Positions 16,201 to 23,824 of a stretch of DNA of 25,966 bases are shown piece after piece. The DNA comes from a virus. A program made the translations under genes and the position numbers. The stretch covers positions 3,745-29,710 of IMG/VR virus record IMGVR_UViG_3300001282_000615, one strand, 5' to 3'. The notes beneath the pieces are model-generated. The model saw nothing but the letters and a program-made list of their open reading frames with translations, did no database searches and was not told the origin of the DNA. Each line of letters begins with the position of its first letter. The first letter of the stretch is position 1.

Positions 16201-18326
16201 AGTTAATATCTAACGTAGCAACTGGTACTGCTCCATTCATAGTTACAAGTACAACTCAAGTTGCAAACTTGAGCGTTGCTACGGCCGGGTCTGCAACAAC
16301 TGCTGGTTCAGCAACAACCGCCGGTACAGTAACAACAAACGCACAACCTAATATCACGAGTGTAGGTACTTTAACTACGTTATTGGTAAGTGGAACTATC
16401 AGCGCCGGCAACGTTTCTGTTACTACAGGAACAATTACGTCTAACTTATTTTCCGGGAATGGTGCAAACTTAACAAATCTAACCGGAGCTAATGTTACTG
16501 GTACTGTTGCTAACGCAACATTTGCAACGTCTGCTGGTTCTGCTACAACTGCTGGTTCTGCTACAACTGCTGGTACAGTAACAACAAACGCACAACCAAA
16601 TATCACTTCTGTCGGAACGGTAACTGGGTTAACCGTAGGTAACGTAACAGCAAATATAGTGTTTGGTAATGGCACAATCAACGCAACAGGCAATGCTAAC
16701 GTAGGTAACTTAGGTACTGCAACAGCAATCATTACTACTGGTAATATTACTACTATCAACAGTGGTTTGCTACAGAACGGTACTTCAAATGTCGTAGTTA
16801 CCGCAGCTGGTGGAAATGTTAACTTAGGTGTAGCTGGTACTACTAGAATCACTGCTACATCAACAGGTGCCAATGTAACAGGTACATTAGGTGTATCAGG
16901 TAATGCTAACGTAGGCAATCTAGGCACAGCACAAGTACTTGCAACTGCTAACGTTACTGCTCCTCAATTTATCTCAAATGTTTCTACTGGTACTGCTCCG
17001 CTTGTGGTTACCTCAACTACTCAGGTTGCAAACTTAAATGCAGCAACCGCAGGTTCAGCAACTACAGCAACTTCAGCAACTAACGCAGCGGCAGTATTGA
17101 ATAACGTGAGATCAACTGGTACTTATTATCCGGCGTTTATCTCTGCTACTGCAAATGGCAACTATGCACTTAACTCAAATACAGCATTTAGTGCTAATTT
17201 AGCAAATGGTGGTCTAACTGCAACTACGTTTGTCGGTAATGTTATCGGTAATCTATCTAAATCAGATGGAACTAATTTTGTTACAACCATTACACCGTCG
17301 ACGGTATCTGGTGCGTATTTTGGACCTACTGCTGCTGTATCATATGATGTTTCGCTTGAAAGATATAGAGGCAACATTACCACTTACACCGAAGTATTAA
17401 ATGGTGATCAGTTGGGCGAAATTAATTTTAGAGGTTGGGATGGATTCAGTCCTAATACTGCTGCATCTATCACCTCTATTGTTGATGCTACATATACGTC
17501 AGGATCAGGTTCGGCACCTGGTGCGATTGTATTCAATACTGCAAACGCAGCGCAAGGTGGTGTCCCTACTGAAAAGATGAGAGTAGCAAGTACTGGCAAT
17601 GTTGGTATTGCTAATACTAATCCAGGACACACTCTCTCTGTAACTGGCACATTGAGTGCTTCCGGTAATGCTAATGTGGGTAATTTGGGAACGGCACGAG
17701 TACTTGCTACCGCAAACGTAACTGCTCCTCAGTTAATATCTAATGTAGCTACCGGCACTGCTCCATTCATAGTTACAAGTACAACTCAAGTTGCAAACCT
17801 AAGTGTTGCTACTGCTGGTTCTGCGACAAGCGCAACCACGGCAGGTACTGTAACAACTGCTGCTCAACCTAATATTACAAGTGTTGGTACTCTCACTTCA
17901 CTTGCTGTATCCGGAAACGTTACCACTGCATTTATTACAGCCTCTGGCAATATTACAGCAGCCGGCAACACTATCTCAGGTGCAAATATTGTTGCGACCG
18001 GATACCATATTCGTTCAGTAGAGACAGGTATTATTGCGTTAGGACTCACTCAAGGGACCGCAGTTGCTCTTACTAAAGAAATAAATGTAGTCAGTACAGT
18101 AGTACCACTATTGAATACTGGGGTAAAATTACCAGTAGCTACTCCTGGCATGATAATCACTATCACTAATACGTCTGCTAACGCTCTTTCGGTTTGGCCT
18201 AATACAGGTGCTGATATCAATGGCGGAACAGTTAACACGGCGTACTCACACTCAGCCGGCGCAACATTACAATACGTAGCACCGACTTCAACTGACTGGT
18301 ATACAGTCGGAGCGACATTTGCTTAA
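13239..18326 (+). CDS. Giant repeat-built tail fibre / virion adhesin (1695 aa)
   Basis: The N-terminal segment IDFGSFPDDPNADAIRTAFQ followed by KVQENFTELF is a variant of the virion-attachment segment found at the start of many aquatic T4-like fibre proteins (NIGxxPNDGTGDxLRxAFxKxNxNFxELY). Most of the chain is Ala/Asn/Thr/Val/Gly-rich repeats. AQPN(I/V)TSVG(T/S) occurs eight times and NV(A/S)TGTAP six times, and a unit of about 115 residues recurs at about 353, 485 and 614. FxGDGSxLTN-type motifs, common in fibres, occur near residues 211 and 741. A different globular part with KSDGTNFVT and ERYRGNITTYTEVLNGDQLG (about 1350-1450) precedes a non-repetitive C-terminal tip, which is the likely receptor-facing end. 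I see no S74 chaperone. The role is inferred from composition and position. Confidence 0.82.
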   Translation: MAQKNIDFGSFPDDPNADAIRTAFQKVQENFTELFSGLQEQAVLSVNRVPGTGTTVNSPTGNVIISANIAQVRAESTTLNLSAGAGTPGPLAVVTQGSTPLVINLPSTITGVANLQLSSTLTAQTVNVNAQINGNTASFTGNISTTANLISNNIISNTLVVNANANVTGNLNVTTNANVTANVNAGNVNATAAISAASANITGNANANIVNANFFYGDGSNLTNVSALANTRILNGTSYANISDAGGNLNIVIAGTTTMVVTSIGSNISGALAVTGNITAGNLVGSLANGNSNVSIPAAAGNVSVFVNGTARANFTTTGLTVVGVISTTSNANLGNLGTAQVLASANVTTPQLISNVATGTAPLVVTSTTRVANLNVNYANVADFISVAAGTGNNFLIFANAATGNVTELTSTGLTANLSNNSITATTFVGALSGAATSATTAGTVTTAAQPNITSVGTLTSLGVTGTTTSGNFATAGNITASTLISNVATGTAPLTVTSTTRVANLNVAQANVSDLMSVAAGTGNNFIVFANAASGNIAELTSTGLIANLSNNSITATTFVGALSGAATTAGTVTTAAQPNITSVGTLSSVAVTANANVGNLNATTAVVASTLTSNVATGTAPLTVTSTTRVSNLNVAYANVADNINVAAGTGNNFIVFANAATGNVAELTSTGLTANLSNNSITATTFVGALSGAATSATTAGTVTTAAQPNITSVGTLTSLGVTGNITSGNANLGNLARANFFQGDGSLLTNISVSTGSFIINGTSEVRVDNNSNVRITSGGTANVLVVTNAGANIAGYANVTGNITAGNISATSLAGNLTTAAQPNVTSVGTLTGLNVSGVSNLGPNSNVIITGGVANAFLRTNGSGNLTWDTATLVPAQGANSQVIFNDGGSTYAGNANLTFNKTSGTLSAGAVTVTGNVGAGNITATNITGTLTTAAQPNITSVGSLTSLAIDTTLNVTGNANVGNLGTARVLATANVTAPQLISNVATGTAPFIVTSTTQVANLSVATAGSATTAGSATTAGTVTTNAQPNITSVGTLTTLLVSGTISAGNVSVTTGTITSNLFSGNGANLTNLTGANVTGTVANATFATSAGSATTAGSATTAGTVTTNAQPNITSVGTVTGLTVGNVTANIVFGNGTINATGNANVGNLGTATAIITTGNITTINSGLLQNGTSNVVVTAAGGNVNLGVAGTTRITATSTGANVTGTLGVSGNANVGNLGTAQVLATANVTAPQFISNVSTGTAPLVVTSTTQVANLNAATAGSATTATSATNAAAVLNNVRSTGTYYPAFISATANGNYALNSNTAFSANLANGGLTATTFVGNVIGNLSKSDGTNFVTTITPSTVSGAYFGPTAAVSYDVSLERYRGNITTYTEVLNGDQLGEINFRGWDGFSPNTAASITSIVDATYTSGSGSAPGAIVFNTANAAQGGVPTEKMRVASTGNVGIANTNPGHTLSVTGTLSASGNANVGNLGTARVLATANVTAPQLISNVATGTAPFIVTSTTQVANLSVATAGSATSATTAGTVTTAAQPNITSVGTLTSLAVSGNVTTAFITASGNITAAGNTISGANIVATGYHIRSVETGIIALGLTQGTAVALTKEINVVSTVVPLLNTGVKLPVATPGMIITITNTSANALSVWPNTGADINGGTVNTAYSHSAGATLQYVAPTSTDWYTVGATFA
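14295..15420 (+). repeat. Three tandem ~115-codon repeats inside the fibre gene
   Basis: Three in-frame copies start at about 14295, 14691 and 15078 and end at about 14639, 15026 and 15420. Each runs from ISNVATGTAP (or TSNVATGTAP) through an AAGTGNNF core and FVGALSGAAT to AQPNITSVGTL. Copies are very similar at protein level but carry many synonymous differences, so they are diverged duplications under selection for the protein sequence. Confidence 0.85.
16164..16281 (+). repeat. Nearly identical direct repeat, copy 1 (fibre gene)
   Basis: This stretch of about 118 bp recurs about 1530 bp downstream, beginning near 17694, with only a handful of differences and long exact runs. It codes for TARVLATANVTAPQLISNVA and the following residues. 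DNA identity is higher than among the other fibre repeats, suggesting recent copying or gene conversion. Confidence 0.8.
17694..17811 (+). repeat. Nearly identical direct repeat, copy 2 (fibre gene)
   Basis: Second copy of the stretch at 16164-16281, in the same reading frame. Recombination between the two would delete about 1.5 kb (about 510 codons) in frame, including the distinct globular part before the tip. Confidence 0.8.
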
Positions 18327-18343
18327 CATAGAAAGGTAATATT

Positions 18344-18502
18344 ATGGCAAAATCAGTAAATTCAACTCAAAAAGTATCATTCTCTAATCAAGTAAAGGGA
18401 AAGACTTCAATTGGGGCGTCACATAGTAGTATTAAGTTTTCTACTATGAATAAGCACAAGCGTAAAAATTATAAAGCATATAGAGGTCAGGGAAGACCAT
18501 AA
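18344..18502 (+). CDS. Small basic conserved phage protein (52 aa)
   Basis: ATG at 18344 after an AAAGG Shine-Dalgarno, stop TAA at 18500-18502. The product is strongly basic, with Ser/Thr in the first half (MAKSVNSTQKVSFSNQ, KTSIGASHSS) and MNKHKRKNYKAYRGQGRP at the C-terminus. The ending KxYRGQGRP, after an NKHKR-type cluster, recurs in small proteins that I recall from many aquatic T4-like phages, without known function. The charge suggests nucleic-acid binding or a role inside the virion. It sits in the gap between the fibre gene and the endolysin gene. Confidence 0.72.
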   Translation: MAKSVNSTQKVSFSNQVKGKTSIGASHSSIKFSTMNKHKRKNYKAYRGQGRP

Positions 18503-18520
18503 TTAAAACAGGGGGAAATT

Positions 18521-19144
18521 ATGAGTAGAGTAACATTAGAATTATTGAGAGAAGTATGCCCGAAGACCAAGGCAACTGTTCTTGCAAAATATGTAGAACC
18601 GCTAAACAAGATCGGTGACCACTTTGACTTATTCGAGAATCCAAAGAGAATGGCTGCATTCCTAGCACAGATTGCTCACGAGTCCGGCGGATTCAACTTT
18701 GTTAAGGAAGGGTTGAACTATAGTGCTGCGTCACTTAGAAAAACTTGGCCAAAACGTTTCACTACACTAGAAATCGCAAACCAATATGCTCGTAAGCCAG
18801 TAAAGATTGCAAACAAAGTCTATGCAAATCGCATGGGCAATGGAACAGAAGCATCAGGTGACGGCTACAAATTCTGCGGTCGTGGACTAATTCAGTTGAC
18901 CGGTAAAGATAACTATAGTCGCTTTGCTAAGTCACTAGGCATGTCATTGGATGAAGCTGTTGCATATCTTGAAACTGCTGAAGGTGCTGTAGCAAGTGCT
19001 GGTTGGTTCTGGGACGCAAACAAGCTAAGCATCTATGCAGACAAAGGTGACTTTGTTGGCTTAACTAAGCGTATCAATGGTGGTACTATTGGTCTAGCTG
19101 ATAGAAAGCATCACTATGATATTGCATTGAAGGCATTAAAGTAA
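18521..19144 (+). CDS. Endolysin, glycoside hydrolase family 19
   Basis: 207-aa GH19 (chitinase-like) lysozyme that cuts peptidoglycan glycan strands for host lysis. The catalytic pair is visible: Glu54 in IAHESGGF and Glu63 in KEGLNYSAASL. The downstream GRGLIQLTGKDNY (about residues 118-130) and the GWFWDANKL / KRINGG segments are the usual substrate-cleft motifs. There is no signal peptide, so export would need a holin, and none is evident next to it. A strong GGGGG-containing Shine-Dalgarno lies about 10 nt before the ATG. It lies within the fibre region, so a virion-borne role is also possible, though no tail-attachment domain is seen. Confidence 0.9.
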   Translation: MSRVTLELLREVCPKTKATVLAKYVEPLNKIGDHFDLFENPKRMAAFLAQIAHESGGFNFVKEGLNYSAASLRKTWPKRFTTLEIANQYARKPVKIANKVYANRMGNGTEASGDGYKFCGRGLIQLTGKDNYSRFAKSLGMSLDEAVAYLETAEGAVASAGWFWDANKLSIYADKGDFVGLTKRINGGTIGLADRKHHYDIALKALK

Positions 19145-19151
19145 TATAATT

Positions 19152-21671
19152 ATGGCACAACCCATTTGGAACACCCCGGCTGGTAATATAGGAGCATTTA
19201 CTTCTGGATCTATTGTCAATTTTCAATTGTCCGCTACTCCTGTATCACCGGCCATCTCAGTCACATATGAACTGATTAGTGGTGTACTACCTACAGGTAC
19301 TTCACTAACTACCTCCGGGGTGATATTTGGTAGAACAGAACCGGTTTTGGATAACACACCATATACATTTGTAGTAAGAGCAACAGATAATCTTGGAAAT
19401 ATTCGAGACAGGACGTTTAACATAAGTTTGTCCGGGATCGACGCTCCTGAATTTGTAACCCCTTCCGGGACACTATTTGTGACTAATGATAGCATATGGA
19501 TAGAATATCCTATCAGATATAATGTGCCAATTGCAGATACACCAACGTTGATTGCATTAGTTCAGGGTACTCTTCCACCTGGTTTGGAAATAAACGAATT
19601 TGGATTAATAAGAGGATATCCCAATCCTCCTGTCGTGAACGTATCCTTGGGTTCTGTCACTACTGCATCACTTGCTGTATTAGATAACACAATCACCTGC
19701 TATAGTACTTTGGGATTTAGTGTCGGACGACCTGTATCATTCTCCGGTACTGTACTAGGTGGCCTTACGGCAGGAGAAACGTACTATGTCAGAGAAGTAA
19801 TTAACTCTACTACGTTTACAATATCTACTACCGTTAACGGTCCAACATATCAACTATCAAATGACGCCGGGTATATGGATGTACTGTTACCTAATATTTC
19901 TGTCGGTCAACCCACTATTGAAACTTATGAATTTACATTAAGATTGATTACTGATTTTGGAACTGCTCTACAAACATATTCGATTACAGTAGTAAATCAA
20001 AATGCACCGCTATCTATCGGTGGTCCAAGTCGGCCCCTCAATACTAGAATACCTACAATACTGAATACTAGACCGCTAACATATAATATTTTAGTGAATG
20101 ATATTGATTATGCTTTCTATTTGTTCCCACCTAATTCCGAAGGTAGAACATACCTTCCCACTCAATTTGCTTATATCGGAAAAAGTAGTAGTAATGACAG
20201 ATTTTCTTTTCAAATATTAGGAAAAGATTTTGATAACAGTGAACTTGAATATGTTTTTGCTGATCTACCATTAGGGTTGTTTGGCGATAGTCAAACGGGT
20301 TGGATAACAGGCAATCCTGTGATTGCGGATAACTCAATCAGTGAATTTACCTTTTCAGTAGCGGTTCGTAAAATACAAAATCCATCAATAACATCACCGT
20401 TCGTGAATTTCTCATTCCAAATTAGGAATGCGTTGAACGGGAACATTATTTGGGTCAGTCCTGAAAATTTAGGAACAGTATTTAATGGAACTACTAGCAC
20501 TCTTAGGGTGTCGGCGGCTAGTGATATATCTCTACAATATCGCATTGTATCAGGTTCTCTTCCGGCTAATCTTGTGCTACTCGATTCTGGAGAATTAGCT
20601 GGCAATATTGCTTTTCAACCTAGCGATACTTTCACCGACGCCAATCAGACTAGGGATTTTACGTTCACCATTGAAGCATATTCTCCGAATTTTGCCATAG
20701 TCAGTTCACAACGAACATTTACACTGTCAGTGGAGCAACTGTTCCCATATCCAACGGATACTCTTTATATTAAATGTTCTTCAAGTATTCCAGACAGAGA
20801 ACTACTAAAGACACTACTTGATAATGATAGCTTGATTCCTAATGAAATGATATATAGACCAAATGATATCAATTTTGGTAAAGCAACAAGTATCATATAT
20901 GAACATGCATACGGAATAAATTCTAGTTCATTAGATGAATACATAGCCGCGGTGACTATAAATCACTATTGGAGACAAATTACATTAGGTGAAATAAAGA
21001 CTGCAATTGCTAGAGACGAACAAACTGGCGAAATTATATATGAAGTCGTATATAGCAGTGTTATTGATAATTTAGTAAATCCAGCTGGGCAAAGTGTCAG
21101 TAAAGAAATATTTTGGCCAAGATTTATACCCTTAAATGAGGGCCCTTGGTACACAAGTTCCACTGACATATTCACGAGCTATATCGGACAGGGCGGACAA
21201 ACACAGTTCTATACTAGTTTAACACCAGGATTTGCTAGATTGCTATATCCTAATAGTTTACCTAATATGAGACAACAAGTAATCGACGTAATAGGAAGTG
21301 AAGAAAATACCTATATCTTGCCATTATGGATGACAAGTCAACAACTAGACGGTAATACCTTAGGCTACACCCCCGCTTGGGTAATATGCTATACTAAACC
21401 GGGCTTTGCAGAAATCATTAAGAGCAACATAGAAAACAATTGGAAAAATCCAGTAGGACAGATACAGCGTCTTAATCAAATCGCTTTCAATATCGATAGA
21501 TTTACGGTTGACAAAAGCACTACGTACAACTACGATAATAACTTGGTGCCTCCAGCTTGGACTGCATTGCCGAGTGGTGATCCGGTTCCCGATCCTATTG
21601 ATAGCCAAGATTTTTATGTCTTATTTCCCAGACAGACAATTTTACCTAACGATACCCAGTATCCACGATAA
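19152..21671 (+). CDS. Virion structural protein with Ig-like (He_PIG-type) domains
   Basis: 839-aa protein. Its first two thirds hold repeats resembling putative Ig domains: TYELISGVLPTGTSL...GVIFG (about residues 38-60), LVQGTLPPGLEINEFGLIRG (about 135-154), a diverged copy near 364 (VFADLPLGLFGDSQTGWITG) and RIVSGSLPANLVLLDSGELA (about 463-482). Between copies two and three lies a module, FSGT..GGLTAGETYYV (about residues 197-215), shared with the neighbouring fibre-type protein. The C-terminal third is not Ig-like and has a conserved look (DTLYIKCSSSIPDRELLKTL onward). Ig-like domains are common on phage tails and are thought to aid adhesion to cell surfaces. It follows the endolysin gene by 7 nt, and the next late promoter overlaps its stop codon. 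Confidence 0.78.
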   Translation: MAQPIWNTPAGNIGAFTSGSIVNFQLSATPVSPAISVTYELISGVLPTGTSLTTSGVIFGRTEPVLDNTPYTFVVRATDNLGNIRDRTFNISLSGIDAPEFVTPSGTLFVTNDSIWIEYPIRYNVPIADTPTLIALVQGTLPPGLEINEFGLIRGYPNPPVVNVSLGSVTTASLAVLDNTITCYSTLGFSVGRPVSFSGTVLGGLTAGETYYVREVINSTTFTISTTVNGPTYQLSNDAGYMDVLLPNISVGQPTIETYEFTLRLITDFGTALQTYSITVVNQNAPLSIGGPSRPLNTRIPTILNTRPLTYNILVNDIDYAFYLFPPNSEGRTYLPTQFAYIGKSSSNDRFSFQILGKDFDNSELEYVFADLPLGLFGDSQTGWITGNPVIADNSISEFTFSVAVRKIQNPSITSPFVNFSFQIRNALNGNIIWVSPENLGTVFNGTTSTLRVSAASDISLQYRIVSGSLPANLVLLDSGELAGNIAFQPSDTFTDANQTRDFTFTIEAYSPNFAIVSSQRTFTLSVEQLFPYPTDTLYIKCSSSIPDRELLKTLLDNDSLIPNEMIYRPNDINFGKATSIIYEHAYGINSSSLDEYIAAVTINHYWRQITLGEIKTAIARDEQTGEIIYEVVYSSVIDNLVNPAGQSVSKEIFWPRFIPLNEGPWYTSSTDIFTSYIGQGGQTQFYTSLTPGFARLLYPNSLPNMRQQVIDVIGSEENTYILPLWMTSQQLDGNTLGYTPAWVICYTKPGFAEIIKSNIENNWKNPVGQIQRLNQIAFNIDRFTVDKSTTYNYDNNLVPPAWTALPSGDPVPDPIDSQDFYVLFPRQTILPNDTQYPR

Positions 21672-21674
21672 ATA
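21667..21674 (+). promoter_or_regulatory. T4-type late promoter (GATAAATA)
   Basis: GATAAATA overlaps the TAA stop of the Ig-domain gene. The ATG of the next gene is 18 nt beyond it, after GGAAC at 21681-21685, which can serve as Shine-Dalgarno. A tiny ORF (MEQKL) begins four bases after the promoter and ends on that start codon. Confidence 0.72.
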
Positions 21675-21692
21675 TATTATGGAACAAAAATT

Positions 21693-22988
21693 ATGAGTCA
21701 GATTAACACAAACGGAATCAACACTAACTATCCAGTACCCGGCGAGAACAACAGTTCTCAGGGGTTTAGGGATAACTTCGCTCAAATCAGGAATGGATTA
21801 AACACGGCTGGAACTGAGATTACTGATCTTCAGAATAAAGTAGTGTTGAAAGCCGCACTGAATAATGCAGTATTGAACAATGACATGGCTAACACACTAA
21901 TTAGCAATGCATCTACTAGAGGCTGGCGCGGCACTACATATAATCTCGGTAATGCATTGATAGGTACTGTTCTAGTAGATGTTAACAGAGCAGATGTTCA
22001 TTATGGTACATTAACTGGAAACCTTACCTTGCAATTTGGTAGCTGGGCTCCTGTAAACACTGAAAGCTCAGTAACCGTTAGATTAGCAGTCGCTAACGCA
22101 AATGCGGTTATATCATTGCCTAGTGAAGTAGTTTCGTCAAATAACAATTTTGGTGTCACTATTATAGAGAATTACAAGGATATTAGCAATGTTGCTACTA
22201 TTACAGCACCGGCTAATGTTCAAATTTTGGAATATACTTTCACTTCAATTGATTGCGGCAACACTATCACGATGAGTCCAGTTAATCGTTCTTATCAATC
22301 AACTCAAATCATCAATCGTGATCCTCCCCCCACAGGGTTTCCGGGAGATGCTCCCGGAACTGTTGCAGTTGGAAATAGTGTGGGCGAGCTTAACGTTACT
22401 TCCACTATTGGTACCGGCAACTACATTATTGTAAATTCAACTTCCGGTCTGTATCCTGAATTACCTATCGTGTTTACTGGTAATACTGATGCTGCTAATA
22501 GCAACCTTACAGCAGGAACTACTTACTTTGTAAGTACAGTTGCTAATGCTACTGCATTTACTGTTGCTACTACAGCAGGCGGAGCGGCACGTGATGTAGG
22601 TACAAGCTCTCAAGCATTTAATGGTAATCCAACTAGCTATCTATATGTTTGCACCGCAGATTTTAATTCAACAGTGAATGCTAAATCAGTATCTAATACT
22701 TTTAGTTCTGGAAATATTATTCAACTCAACAATACTAGTAGCTTAGCGGTAAATGCTCCAATTATCTTTACTGGTAATGTGGATACTGCAAACACTAATA
22801 TTGTAGCTAACAATGTGTATTACATTAAGACCATTGCATCACCTAACATTACTATTAGTGGTACAAGAGTAGCAGGTACTGCTGGAGGCGTTGTCGCTAT
22901 AGGCAACCTCGGTGTGACTGCCAATATTACAGCTACAGCCATTATCGGTACTGATATTTGGAAAAGAATAGAACTGACTTCTTGGTAA
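21693..22988 (+). CDS. Second tail-fibre-type virion protein (431 aa)
   Basis: The N-terminal part, PVPGENNSSQGFRDNFAQIR (about residues 15-34), is the attachment-type segment common to structural proteins of aquatic T4-like phages and is related in pattern to the start of the 1695-aa fibre. Residues 70-210 look like a compact beta domain (RADVHYGTLTGNLTLQFGSW and following). From about 240 two copies of a module appear: LPIVFTGNTDAANSNLTAGT (about 255-274) and APIIFTGNVDTANTNIVANN (about 352-371), each followed by a YxVxT strand and an FTV/ITI strand. The chain ends with IWKRIELTSW. It was probably built by duplication of that module. Host-surface contact or tail decoration is inferred. Confidence 0.75.
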   Translation: MSQINTNGINTNYPVPGENNSSQGFRDNFAQIRNGLNTAGTEITDLQNKVVLKAALNNAVLNNDMANTLISNASTRGWRGTTYNLGNALIGTVLVDVNRADVHYGTLTGNLTLQFGSWAPVNTESSVTVRLAVANANAVISLPSEVVSSNNNFGVTIIENYKDISNVATITAPANVQILEYTFTSIDCGNTITMSPVNRSYQSTQIINRDPPPTGFPGDAPGTVAVGNSVGELNVTSTIGTGNYIIVNSTSGLYPELPIVFTGNTDAANSNLTAGTTYFVSTVANATAFTVATTAGGAARDVGTSSQAFNGNPTSYLYVCTADFNSTVNAKSVSNTFSSGNIIQLNNTSSLAVNAPIIFTGNVDTANTNIVANNVYYIKTIASPNITISGTRVAGTAGGVVAIGNLGVTANITATAIIGTDIWKRIELTSW

Positions 22989-22991
22989 GAC

Positions 22992-23231
22992 ATGGAACAT
23001 CCTTTTTTAACAAGCAAAGATTTAGAAGACAAGTCAATGGAAGAGATACAGGAAGCCATAAGTAATATTATGAATAAACTCACCTTTGCTTACAGAACAC
23101 AAAACGGTCCGCTAATACATCAACTTCAAATGGTTCTCGAAAGTCATAGAACGCAGTATTTTAAAAAGACTGATGAAGTTTTTGCTAAGCAGAAATTGAA
23201 CAACCAAATCAACATTCAGAGTGATAGATAA
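22992..23231 (+). CDS. Conserved hypothetical helical protein (79 aa)
   Basis: The ATG lies 3 nt after the preceding stop. The product is all-helical in appearance, with SMEEIQEAISNIMNKLTFAY (about residues 15-34), LIHQLQMVLESHRTQY (about 41-56) and a terminal NNQINIQSDR. I recall homologues after fibre genes in aquatic T4-like phages, always without function. There is no signal or membrane segment. The coiled-coil tendency could support a fibre-assembly chaperone role, but that is only a guess from position. Confidence 0.68.
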   Translation: MEHPFLTSKDLEDKSMEEIQEAISNIMNKLTFAYRTQNGPLIHQLQMVLESHRTQYFKKTDEVFAKQKLNNQINIQSDR

Positions 23232-23233
23232 CG

Positions 23234-23788
23234 ATGCACACCCGTATTGAACGAGATTTCTGTTTTCAAACAGGCTTGTATTTTGAAAACAAATTTCATG
23301 TGAATGTGTATGACATAACTGTATCTATGTTGGTAGAAACTGATTCAATCAAAGAACAAAATATTGCAATGGATAGAGCTATCTATTTGTTGAGCGAATT
23401 AATTACTAATTCAGTATTTGTAAACTCAGCTAATAGTGATATCATTAAGAAGTATGAAAATGTGGACTTGAGAGTATGTGAATTACCACAAGAACCATAT
23501 GATCAAATTATAGCAATGGTACTGTTACTTAAGCTTAACAGCATTATGGAAAATAGATTAAAGATTACTGATTTGGTTATAGGTTCAACTATGAGCGACG
23601 GAGTAAGATTTAATTTAGTATCAGAAACAGCAGAAAGTACATTTAGTGGAAAATACTGGTGGAACAGTCCCTGTTTAGCAATCACGAATCATGCAACTGA
23701 TGGCATAGACCACAATAAAGTAATCAAATTATTTAATGATGATTGGACTGGTTTGGGCTTATCTTGGCGAGAAACGGCTAAAAATTAA
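23234..23788 (+). CDS. Conserved hypothetical T4-like phage protein (184 aa)
   Basis: Follows the 79-aa gene by 2 nt, so the two are probably translated together. Characteristic segments are VNVYDITVSMLVETDSIKEQ (about residues 24-43), NIAMDRAIYLLSELITNSVF (about 44-63), LPQEPYDQIIAMVLLLKLNS (about 84-103) and SDGVRFNLVSE (about 120-130), ending in a Trp-rich part (KYWWNSPCL). I recall this family from aquatic T4-like phages but know no function for it. It looks like a globular alpha/beta protein without export signals. It is the last gene before a sigma70-like promoter. Confidence 0.66.
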   Translation: MHTRIERDFCFQTGLYFENKFHVNVYDITVSMLVETDSIKEQNIAMDRAIYLLSELITNSVFVNSANSDIIKKYENVDLRVCELPQEPYDQIIAMVLLLKLNSIMENRLKITDLVIGSTMSDGVRFNLVSETAESTFSGKYWWNSPCLAITNHATDGIDHNKVIKLFNDDWTGLGLSWRETAKN

Positions 23789-23789
23789 C

Positions 23790-23818
23790 TTGAAATCCTG
23801 TTAATAATAGTGTAAGAT
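23790..23818 (+). promoter_or_regulatory. Sigma70-type promoter of the DnaE-fragment gene
   Basis: TTGAAA (23790-23795), a 17-nt spacer and TAAGAT (23813-23818). The predicted start site, 7 nt after the -10, is 23825, the A of the next ATG. The -35 to ATG distance (35 nt) is the same as for the promoters at 1815 and 25275. No Shine-Dalgarno is present. Confidence 0.68.
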
Positions 23819-23824
23819 AACACT

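Noticed and set aside
14295-17811. Regular repeats considered as a CRISPR array or other non-coding array
   Set aside because: The repeats are in frame, of protein-module length, and differ mainly at synonymous positions, so they are coding duplications.
13607-18238. A row of long open frames on the minus strand across the fibre gene
   Set aside because: They mirror the repeats of the sense gene, begin and end with those repeats, lack Shine-Dalgarno sequences and have a biased Val/Ala/Pro composition that is the complement of Asn/Ala/Gly-rich codons. They are shadows.
21679-21696. Mini-ORF MEQKL starting four bases after a late promoter and ending on the next start codon (ATGA)
   Set aside because: Tempting as a leader peptide, but it is only five codons, has no ribosome site, and GGAAC within it serves well as the Shine-Dalgarno of the real gene.
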